A stretch of DNA of 64,000 bases from Trichuris trichiura (taxonomy: Eukaryota; Nematoda; Enoplea; Trichinellida; Trichuridae). Made by a program: the position numbers and the translations under genes. Numbering within the stretch: the stretch's first letter is position 1; the number at the start of each line of letters is the position of its first letter. Positions 36,082-47,200 of this stretch are shown piece by piece. The notes beneath the pieces are model-generated. The model saw only the letters and a program-made list of their open reading frames with translations. It made no database searches and was not told the origin of the DNA. Location of the stretch: positions 87,182-151,181 of the forward strand of contig JBAJFE010000030.1 in NCBI GenBank assembly GCA_037903355.1, read 5' to 3'.

Positions 36082-36167
36082 CACTTTAGTTCCGCTTGAA
36101 AGGATTGTCTTTCGAAACGTTCCTGTGGAAATCAGAATGTGTACCGAAAGCTCCAAAAAGAACAAAC
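36082..36167 (-). CDS. Possible short terminal exon, unrecognised
   Basis: After a CTGAG acceptor the minus strand reads DEFVLFGAFGTHSDFHRN, then a basic end and TAA. I do not recognise it, and the polypyrimidine tract is poor. It may be chance. Confidence 0.15.
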
Positions 36168-39001
36168 TCATCCTCAGTTGTTCAAGCACTTTGGATTACT
36201 CTGAGAAACAAATTCAATGCAATGATCCTGTGCGTGATTTTATTACGGAAGAGTAAAAGCGTTTATTTTCAGTTACCAATGAACGTTTGTACCCTTCTTT
36301 AATAAAATCCCGCACATGAAATTTAAAAACAGCGTTAAAAATCATTTGTTTTCAATGTAACGATCCTAAACGATGAATCGTTTATCTAGCAACGAACTTT
36401 CTTCAGCCCGGAACTCATTTATGCTCACAGCGGTTTACGGAAATACTCAGTTCAAGATAAAAGATTTGTGCCTTCTGAACCAGTTGTAGGTCCAGAAGAA
36501 TTACAACCAATTAAAGCACGCAAACGAAGACATTTGGCTGAAACAATAAGAAGTTAAGGGGGCAATACGCCCATATGCTGTGGAAATAAAACGGGCCAAA
36601 ACTAGCAGCGAAGAAAAAATTTTTAAAGCGATATGAAAAGAACAGTGTCTCAAGAACTGTATCGTTCTGCCTTCAGCTACTGAGAAAACGCGCGGCTGTT
36701 AAACAGTACTAACAGACTGCAATGCTAAAGATGGAACAATACATTTCCACCAGCTGACCCTTATGTTTTTGGATTAAAGAATAGTATAAACTCGATTATC
36801 TGAACTAACTGTGTTAAAGAAGGTAGATCAGCTATGTAAGGGTAAGCAAATTGTTTCAACACAGCTCCATATAATTTCATCATGTATATGCGCAAGTGTA
36901 ATTTACGGAGTTTTTAAGTCCTGTGTAGAAGTTTATTTGCAATCAATGAGGCTTTCAGGGATGTTTGCACCTTTCTTCAGTATACGCAGAATGCGTGTGC
37001 TGAAAATAGGCTGCAGATATCCCTGAGAAACGTTTACGCGGAACAAAAAACCGCAAATTAAGCTTACACATATTCATGAAAAACAGTTCGTATAATCGAA
37101 AATTCTTTTAACAATGGAGTTTGTTTTGTTTGTTGGTTCTTTTTCTATCCTTCCACTTTATTTATTTTCAGCTCCATTTTTCAGAGACAGACTACAAAAA
37201 TTTAAGTCACACTCAATTTGATACAGGTAAGGTTTGAAAATCACATTTATTTGAAGAAATCTGTTACAGAATTTTGCATTAATCTTGTTGTGAGTTTCTA
37301 GGCTGCTAAACCGCGAATACTTTCCGAATATAATATTCGTTTTGAGGTGCACTGCTCTTGTTTTTTGAACCACTGCAGAAACTTCCCTGGGAGACGAAAT
37401 GTCTAATCATGTTGTGAGCATACAGATTTTTCATGTCTTCTTGAAGGGCTAATTCTTCCTCCCCTGGCTCCTCTTGTACATTTGACACTGTTCCAAATGT
37501 CCTAAACACTAACCGTATTTGAAACTCTCTATTTTTGTTGCCGCAAGCCAGTTATTAAAACGCGTCAGAATCAAATTCAGTGAAATAAATAAGGTGTTCT
37601 TAAATGTGTATGTAGGTGCACTCAGGAGGTTGAACACAGCAGTAGTACAGTCCCAAAACCCTTGGAATTTTTTGAACATTAATCAGATGCAGAGTGAACA
37701 AGCTAGCCTACAACATTAAACTTCTCCCATTAAACCTAAAATTTAAAGGCATTCTAGGGCTTAGAGCAATTCTGCCGCTACTCCTTCACTCATCTGTGAA
37801 CAGCCCAGCTGAGGACTCGTTACTCCTTCATTTGACCTTGCGCTTCCGGATAAGGGCTACTTTCTGCTCCTTCAGCTTGATCGCACCTACAGACCAGCTA
37901 GCAAATTCAGCTTTTCACAGCCGCCTTGAGAAGCACTATCTAAACTTTCTACAACCAAACAGACAAAGCATGGCGTGCATTAATACTGTGCGTATCAGTG
38001 ATATGATGCGTCGACCTCTATTGCAAGTGTCAGTGCCATCTTTCTAACAATTAGATGCAGTGTACTGCAATTCATGCATAATTTAAATTTTTGTGCTTCC
38101 TGGCCGATCGGAGTAGTCGAAGGCTCAAACGATTGACTTTCTAATGTATTAATATTTTCCTAAAAATAGGTTCAACAGTATTTGAAAAAATACGAAAATT
38201 CACCGTGATTAACGCAAGACTGAATTGTAACGGTGCCAGCTAAGAACAGCTGAAATTCTTGAACCACAGACCTTCTCAGTAGGACCGCGTTGTGACACAG
38301 ATAAGACTGAAAGGTTCTTCACAAGTGCTCCGCAGTAAGTGGACACGCTGTTCAGTGTTTTTATTATTACTAATAACTATGGACAGGCACACATAATCGC
38401 CTTTGCTTCCTCAATTTTCTGCTATCAATTACGGCTATCTCAAATAGGCGAATGCCCTATTAAGAGGCTCAGCGTACCTGCAGGTTGTTCTGACGAAACC
38501 AGCGCAGGGCACTTGTAGCAGTAGATAAGTGTTTAAAGCGTAAGCAGTGGTTCCTTTATCTCTTTATGGTAACGATTATCCTGTCCCACTCTGCAAACAG
38601 GAAGCGTTCTTATATAAATCCATTTAAGTATGAGCGCATTTTTAAGGTTTGTTTGTTAACCTGTTGAGTTTATGTGAGCTTCTTGACGTTACTTCATCAG
38701 TTCCTATCCCAGCCTGGAATATTTCTAACTTATCCCACACTTGTCCCACCTCCCTCCAAATTCGCTCAAACATGTATTACTTACTTGAGCACTACGAATC
38801 TTCATCATTTGTTGTGTTGTTTAATCCTTTGCCGAGAAAAAATTACTGATAGAAAGCAAGTGGTCATGACAATTTCTTAAAGGTTAGTTAAGAAGTGAGG
38901 GTAAGATGTTACTTCAGCAAAAATTTTAAAATAATGGACTCTTTAAAAGTAGCGCTCCGCTTGCTGAAATGGCCCCAATGTCAGCAGAGTATATTCTAGA
39001 A

Positions 39002-39481
39002 CAGCTATTCTCAACGGGGGGCCTGGGGCCCCCAAGGGGGGCCGAGAGGGTGTCAGGGGGGGGAAATCGAAAATTTTTCAGAGGGGGGGGCAGGAGGCCG
39101 TCAAGGGGGGCTGAAAAGCCTTATTGGAACAAGCGTAGTTAGGTAGATCGGAAGGGTGAAAATTTATGCCAGTCCTCTATAGAGGACTGGTTAACCCTTA
39201 GCAGCATCCCTTTATAGAGGATTGGCATAAATTCTCACTCGACTCGACGAAGTTGTTTCATTGTTAGTTTCGAAGAACCCCAAGTGCTCTTTTCAAATGA
39301 TTTGACGACTATATATTCGCATTGTATCATTGCATTAACTTGGTCCTAGGAGGTTGCCGTTGAAAGCTGATTGGCTCCTATACAAAAACGCAAAAATTAA
39401 TCGACCAATAGGAAAAATGGGGCCTGGCACCTGAGGACACCTTCCAAGGGGGCCTAGCGCAGAAGAGGTTGGGAATGGCTG
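39002..39481. mobile_element. hAT-type MITE, copy 2
   Basis: Reverse-complement copy of the element at 3813-4295, with similar length (480 versus 483 bp). It is flanked by a perfect 8-bp duplication, TTCTAGAA, at 38994-39001 and 39482-39489. Independent insertions with different target sites prove transposition. Confidence 0.9.
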
Positions 39482-40391
39482 TTCTAGAAGACTTGATCTC
39501 ACAGAAAATTTAGCATCAGCGGATGGTCCCTGAGCGGAATGTCTTGGATACAGCGATAAAACTAAGTCCATTGACATCATAACCAATTAAAGCAAGAGCA
39601 TGAAAAAAACGTTCGCTATAACAGAATCTTGCTTTGTAGCATGCGAAAGCGGCTAATGCGAACGATGATTCACAGAATTTTTGCTAGCTAAGTCAAGCTT
39701 TTGTGAAAATAACCAAGTAAAAGACACTTCGCACATTTTTTAGGTTTAGCTGTAAAGTCTAAGAACAGGTAGCATTTTTTGAAACAGTTCCAGATGTCAT
39801 TTTTACACACGAAATAGCTACTATTAAACTTTCCATACGTCATTGCAAACATTTGTAGATCTATCATAATTACGTTGGAATGTACACTTGAAATAATCAC
39901 TGCCTTTCAATTTCTTTAATGCAAAACCTGAAGCTGAGTAATGACTGAACTCTGTTAACAACCTCTGCCGTTTAAAAGTGGCATTCATCCATTTTACTAG
40001 ACCCCATTTCCAAACAGAAATCAAACAAACAGGACGTCTTTAAAATGTCGTTTCTCATTAAAGTTGATACGCCTGTTGCCCTAACGACGCTGTCTTTTGT
40101 TCAGGACAACCTGCTAACATGTTCTGTCAAATAAACATCATTAACAACATCATAATTGCACTTAGTTGCACTTTTTCATTTTCAAAAATATGTGACAATT
40201 AGCAACTGGTATTTTTAACCAGTCGAAACTGTAAGGCAAAGTATAAAGAATTAATCACTAACTTTCAATGAAACGCCTCGAGAATTGAACGAACTGATGA
40301 CCTCACAAAACGACATGTTACCATTGACATGTTTGCAAGAATTAAAGAATAATTCCATGTCAACATTGTTACGATGCAAATGCTAAACTTA

Positions 40392-40642
40392 CCCTTCCGG
40401 TCATGGACACCTTTACCTTTTTCCTCTCGATTGATCGGGAATCGGCTGGTCTCTTTGAACAGGCTGCCCCATAATGTTAAACCCCTTTGCAATACAACCT
40501 GCGGCAATACGCGTCGACTTATTTTGTTTGTCACACACTGGCCATATGCATTTTTCCTCAGAGGAGTAACTTCATCTGCGCTTTCGTCTGTGTACTGCCG
40601 TCGTTCAGTAAAAAGCACGGGGACATCCACAGGATGGATCAT
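40392..40642 (-). CDS. Possible first coding exon of an unrecognised gene
   Basis: Open from an ATG for about 84 codons, ending at a consensus donor (GG|GTAAGTTTAG). It begins MIHPVDVPVLFTERRQYTDE; the rest is basic with no domain I recognise. It lies just past the LARS2 3' end on the same strand. Later exons would have to be between 40.3 and 33.5 kb, and I could not chain any convincingly. It could also be a 5' exon of the transglutaminase transcript. Confidence 0.28.
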
Positions 40643-40931
40643 TGAAATTCACGATCTACAACGAGCAAAGTGACTTTTTTCCGGCAGCTCAGGTCGCTCT
40701 AGGCACGCTTGCCAACTGGTGTCAATAAGTATGTTACGGCTGATCGTAGGCAAGAGCTAATGGCCAATGTGGGTGACCGAACAATGCGTTCGAATTGCAA
40801 TGACTGCACGCTAGGATGCCCCGGCAATCAACCCTATCTTCGCTGAAAGTGCTTGAATACATAAACAGACCGTTTTGCCGGTGGGTTTAATTAGAAACTG
40901 GTAAGAAGAGAATGAAATAAAGAATAGTACT

Positions 40932-40937
40932 TTTATT
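40932..40937 (-). terminator. Candidate LARS2 polyadenylation signal
   Basis: AATAAA on the minus strand about 136 nt past the LARS2 stop codon. The position is plausible, but the hexamer is frequent in AT-rich DNA. Confidence 0.35.
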
Positions 40938-41072
40938 CTTTCATTTCCGGTGACATATGAAGGCAACATAGCGTCCTGGCAAGCTGGGCAAACCAGTGAG
41001 AAAAACAACGGCCACAGGGAGCAGCCGCAACACACCAAACTCACAGAACACGTGCCCATTTACTCTGCTCAA

Positions 41073-41264
41073 CTAGACTACTTGCAACAATAGTCGACCT
41101 CCTAACGCTGGAGAGAGCTCCAAGCGATACGACCGCAAATATTTCTGACTGAGCTGCTCTTTCACACTTGAATATTTCATTGCTAACCCCAAAGCAATTT
41201 CTTCATCCAAGGAATTAAATGTTTCACTGCTGATTCTTATCCTTTCCACTCGTTTACCGTTCAT
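41073..41264 (-). CDS. LARS2: LARS2 last exon and stop
   Basis: Encodes [12 protein letters not shown], then EEIALGLAM, a C-terminal basic stretch and the stop TAG (41075-41073). It matches the C-terminal NGK.R....V....E.....A domain. Confidence 0.88.
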   Translation of the reverse strand: MNGKRVERIRISSETFNSLDEEIALGLAMKYSSVKEQLSQKYLRSYRLELSPALGGRLLLQVV

Positions 41265-44200
41265 CTAAAAGTAAAGGCACTGCTTCAACTACAGCAACGC
41301 GCTGAATAAAGGCAACAAGCAATTTCGACCTGCACGATAAGTACCATATCGGCGCTTTTATCAGCTGCTGGCCATTTTTGTTCCCAAACGGGTAGGTGCT
41401 TAAACCAGAAAAGATAAAACGAAGCATGCTTTATCCAAGGAATACCTTTTCGCTCTCGGCACAATGAAGTAGGGTAGGAACACTATTTAAAGCAGCCCAA
41501 AACTCAGAACTTACATGGGGAGCAAAGGGCTGCATCATAATGAGAAGGCAGCGAAGGCTACGTTCGAATTCAGGACTTTCAGCTACTGTCTTAAGGGTGC
41601 ACTTCTATGGAAAGTATTTTAAACGTATCACTTTTAGAACTGGAAGAGAACAGATATTACCCGTAAGGCATTGGTAAGGCCTTGCAGTCGAGATATTGCA
41701 ACGTTAAACAGGAAAGATTTTTCCATATGATAAGTTACCTGAACAACAGCATGCTGCATTGAAAATGAAGCTCTTAACGGGTGTCCTAAAGAACATAATG
41801 ACGATACGGAGTTGCTACCCGTTAAATGTTTTATTTGGCGAAGTTTTCAGGGAACGCCAGTTCCCGTCTTCAGCGCATGAAAGAATCGCAGAGCGTATGC
41901 TGGGACACCCCTATACTGCGTTAAAACCTCAAGGATTTTAACCGACTGAACAGAGAATTTTTCAATGCGTCATGTCGACGGCCGTCAACACTTAATCCGC
42001 GAGACGCAATGGAACAGGTCGCTCAGACGTCAGCAGTAGCACAGCATGCAGCGCAGTGTATGGGTCAACTGCGTGTGAAGGTGCTGTGTAAAGAAAGGCA
42101 ATTTATGATTAGAAAAATAAAAGAAGCACTTTATATAAAATTCAATTCGAACATTAACAGGGACATTGGCATTGCAGCAAGCGACTCCTAGACTAACATC
42201 AACAGAACCACAAACTGCTGCCTCCTACAAGAATCGCCTGCACAGGGACAATAACGGTGCTCGACGGTATCCTGAAAAATCCCTCGTTCCCGCAGTTCCC
42301 TGATTGTTTTCTTCCTTTTTCTTCTTTTCCGCTTTTTAAAATTTCCCCTCCCCCGATTTCTGTTACACTTCCATTTCCTCTACCCCTTCCAGTCCTTTTC
42401 AGTGTTGTAACCCCTTTAAAACTTCCCAAAAATTCCGCACTTTAAAGCAATTAGTTTGACTGGTGATGTCCCGGCATACGGTCTGCGATTCTTTTATGCT
42501 GAGGACGGGAACCGGCGTTCCCTGAAAACTTCGCCAAATAAAACTTTTAACGGGTAGCACCTCCGTATCACCATTATGAGCAAAGCCACATCAAACAAAT
42601 ACATAATCCTGAAACTGATGTACTAAATGAACGAATACTTGGCGAACAAAGTAGTTGCGGGCTTCCTTCAAAGAGTCTTCTGTTGTAGCATCAGTTGTTT
42701 TTCCTCCGCAAGAACCAACGGAAAGGCGCTGTTCAACAATCGTAGCCACAATCCAGTAAACACGATTAATCCAATTCTGTATGCCACGCAATCCTGGTTT
42801 CTAAAAACGATAAAAGACACTGAAATTCTAATCAGATAAAAGAAACCGTCTAAATTCCAGCAGCGATGCGACTGCGGTGAAGCGTTCGCGGTTACGAGCA
42901 GCCTGGTCACATCACACCCATACTTAGTAAAGAGATCCTTAAGGCAAGTAAAAAATGGAAAATACATCGAAACGACTTCTGCGCAAACCTGCGGATCTAC
43001 TCCATTGTGCTTCGATTTGCTCATTTTCTCCCAGGTTTCTAAAAGCAGCTGGCCGGATTTGTTGTCGTATAGTTGGCCGCCTAAACTAGTGAAATCGAGT
43101 TCGAACAGTAGCCACACCGCGTAGAAAGTATGGAAGGTAAAATTTGGTTTAATAACGCAAAACTTTAAGATCAAAGACTTCGTAAGTACATCACACAACA
43201 TGGCACTAGTACGCAGAAATCTAAAGATTAATTTCTATGAAATTTTATATGAGATGCAAATGACATAAAATGCGGTGTTCTATTTAAATCAAAATCGCTA
43301 AAACAATTTCACTCCACAGCACTTCTTAAACAACGGACTTATTCAACTTAATATTTGCCCAAATTAGTTTTGACAAAACTTTTCCCAAGCGTTACATGAT
43401 CCGACGGTATAAACATATGAATGAGCATGTCTGGAGGAAGTTGTTCGATTCTTAGGCGAGCCTTTACCATCACCTACCTTTCCAGTGCCAAAAAAGAAAT
43501 TATTAGGTGTGTATACAGCCAAAGTTAAAATTTCTGACGTTTTAGGTTTGAACGACTATGTAGCAACTGAATGTAAACTTCATTTATTGAAATATTCACC
43601 ACTCTTAAGAACGCGCGTTTGCCAATGTTCAACCTTAGAATTAAAGACACTGGCGCCTAAAAGCTTTCAGCGCTCGACCCACGAACAGAACAACGGGATT
43701 TGGGTATCTTGACTCATCAGCGTACATTTTTTAATCAGAGATGCATCGTACCCCAGGAAAGGCCGAAGACAGTCTGCGTATGATGGGTAAGGCAGATGGC
43801 TAACGCCCTGCTTATTCGATTTCTCACGTTCATCAACGACGTAAGCGGCTGTACACTATAGTGAAGAATCGTCACTTTTTAACAGCTTTCCTTTCATGAC
43901 TGCCAGGTCACGACAGAAGATCATCGATGTGATAGTTAAAGAAACGTTATTGCAGTTTTATTGCATCATGCCTTTTGCACACTGTTATGCAGACAATGTG
44001 ACCTTCTTTTAGAGGAAGACCAGGTTCAGAAAAGGTTTCCAGTGGGCCAACTCCATCCAATCTCATGCTTACACATTTCCTTTCATCACTCATGCACCAT
44101 TTTTTATCACCGGTGATGACATTGTCTATGTTAACCTATTCAATCTATGCATTCCAATCAAATCGTGACCATTCTCGGCAACTTTTTCAAACTAAACATT

Positions 44201-47200
44201 TTGGCAAAGCACCTGCCCACTGTAGTATCATGGGTCTTAAAGCTCTTCTTCAAATTTGGCATGACGGTGCGTGGGTAACCTTCCACTGCCTCTTTCAAAG
44301 CTTGACTCTCTATTGAAGACATTCGAGTTCACAACGTCTCGCTTCAATCCCTGTTTCTGAGTGCACTAAACACAAGTTTAAAGATGTCTACTGAAACGCG
44401 TCGCAAGCAGAAATTTTGCAAGTAAATTAAAAGATCTGTAGATCCGCCATCAAGGAAGCTCAGGGAAGCAACCCACCCAAATACGACAAGGTACATGGCC
44501 ACAAGAAAACATTAACAGCAATAAACGCAATTGCCTGCAAGAACAAAATTATTATAACGAAAATCACTTGATTGACCAAATTGCAACTTCGACTTCATAG
44601 ACTTATAGATACTTCTTCTACAATAACAATGTAGCTTGTAAGATCCAGATTTCGCACATTCAGTAAGGAGCAGCTTACTGGAGGAAATGTGAATGTTCTG
44701 CCCCTGCATTGAAGAAACAAGGCATACCGCAGCACATTAGCACCAGGAGTACTCTAAATCTTTAAATTCGCATAGGAATGTTGAAAATCACTTTAACAGG
44801 GAATACTTCGATCCACCAAATGGACAATCCCCAATGCTGGAACCCCATGAACCAGTGGACCAGGCTACTCAGGCTTCTGCAGACAAACAGCACGCAGGAC
44901 GTTGTCCAGGCCGACTGCGCGCGGTGCTACCTAGGAGAGAGCCAGTTTATGATTCAGAAGATAATGGTGGCCCTCTACATAAAGTATAAAAAGAAGTACG
45001 AGGATTGTTCAAAAAGCTCCCGGAAAAATTGAATAAAAACTTTATTTGCAATGATATCGAATTTATTTTTCAACGTATCTTCCGCCTAACTCTAGGCACT
45101 CCTGCAGACGGTGTCTCCATCTCTGCAAACCTTCCTTGTAAAATCCTGTGGGCTGTGTATTCCACCAAGTCGGAACGGCGCGTTTCGCGTCATCCATTGA
45201 CTTGCGCACCGTATCCTTTAAATGTTCTTTTAACTTTGCGAAAAGGAAGAAGCCTGACTGGGCAACATCTGGGACTGCAGAGCGAGTGTAGAATGACTTC
45301 CAACCGAAACTCGCAAAGAACAGTCCTCACGGTTCTTGACGAATGAGCCGCCGCGTTATCATGATGGAAAAGGACACCACGTGCAACTTGCTACCCAGTT
45401 TTCCTGCCAGTGCGGTCTTCAATTTCCGCATTACTGCTTTGTAATAACTTGTCGTGATTGCTCGCTCTCTTTCAAAGAAGTCAGTCAGAATTACCCTGTC
45501 TGAATCCCAGAATATGGTCGCTATAACCTTTCGAGCTGACCGCTCTGCTCTGAACATGACTGGACCTGCTGATCACCTCGGTAACCCCTGCTTTGATTGG
45601 ATCTTGCTCTCGGGATCATACTGGTAGATTCATGTTTCATCTCCCGTGACGATACAATCAAAAAAGTCAGTTTCATTTGCTTCACTCTTCGTTAAAAACT
45701 CCTGAGAAAGGTTAACGCATCGAATTAGCTGTTCTTCGCGCAACGCTTTCGGGACCAAACAAGGTGAAAGCTCCCTCAGACCAAGAGCTTCATGTAGCGC
45801 ACTAAGTGCTGAACGGAGGGAGATTCCAGCCATTCTAGCAATCTTCCTGACAGTATTTCTACAGTGTCCTTCCACTAGGTTCCGGGCGAGAGCCACGGTT
45901 CCTTTGCTTGCTGGTCTTCCCGCTCTCCGGTCGTTTTCAATGGCTTCCCTACTTTCCTTGAAACGCCTTATCCAGTCATAGAAAACCGATTTAGATGGTA
46001 CACTACTTTCATAAACCTACTCCAAAGATTGAATAATCCTCCTCGCCTGCCAACCAAGTTTGGATAGAAGTTTAATGTTAGCTCTGACCCCAAAACAAAG
46101 ATTTTCCGTATCATGAAAAAAACGATTACCTTAGGAGCAGCTTGGACTATACTGGCGCAGGGTCGGATAAGGCTACCTCTCCGTACAAGTCCAAAGATAA
46201 TGGAGTTAAGAATAGACATGTTTTGGCCTGTTGTACACTGCAGCGACTGCATATACTGTCGGCCCTCGTTATTCGCGGCCTCGTTATCCGCGGGGGTCTA
46301 TATAACGCGGTTCATCCGGCCTGAAATAGTGCCGTCATCTTTTACACGGCGGTGCACGAGATAAAGCCTAGAACAGTCAGCGGCTGCTGAATTGTGGGGA
46401 GACGCGGTCAGTGAATGTAAGGAGTCAGGTGCCATCGATGAGATCATGGACACAGTGAATATTGCCAAGGAGTTGGGAGGTGAAAGTTTCTCTGTTATGA
46501 TAGAAGACGATATCACAGAGCACATAGAAGATTGTGGAGAACCGTTCACCAACGAGGAACTCGAGGAGCTGATGCAATCACTTAAGGGCAGTGACGACGA
46601 CGATGACGTTATAGAAAATAGAGAAGCTCGGACACCCTCGGGTTGGACGCTGCAAAAGCTTGCCAGTATTTTCTGGCAAGCGCCAGCCCTAAAGGATATG
46701 ATTGGTGACTACGATCCATCCATGGAGCGTGGCATCATGGTTACATGAGGAATAACGGCTTCGTTGAAACCGCTACAAGATTTACTCGATGAAGCGAAGA
46801 AAAGTGAGAGACAGCTCCCTATAACAATGTTTTTAAATAAAGCTCCAGCAACTGCGGAGTCTAACACTTTAAGGCGAGAAGTTTCACTACCAACAAGTTC
46901 AACAAACCGTAGAACTGGCCGGTTTCCAGGGAATCTGCGCCCACCTACAGAAAGTGAGTAAATTGATTCCTGATGCGCCAAACGATTCTGCCGTAAACGA
47001 TTCGCTCTGTGTGGATGTGTTCTGTGTGATGTTCACTATTTCTGCTTAAGTGCGCCTATGTATTTTATATTTCCTCTGCTCTCATAATGCAAAGGCTTTA
47101 TTACGGAGTAGTTCCCGTTTTAATGCGCGTAAACTCCGGAGCTTTCGGGTCGATCGGGACCCGTCTTCAACGGTTGTGATTTATGGGTATCTGAACCGCT

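Noticed and set aside
40374..40673. Plus-strand 99-codon open frame
   Set aside because: It overlaps the minus-strand candidate exon, which has a consensus donor; this frame has no start context, splice sites or recognised domain.
42199..42445. Pro/Phe/Ser-rich open frame and its antisense
   Set aside because: Pyrimidine-rich 3' untranslated tract of the Penelope-like element; low complexity explains the lack of stops.
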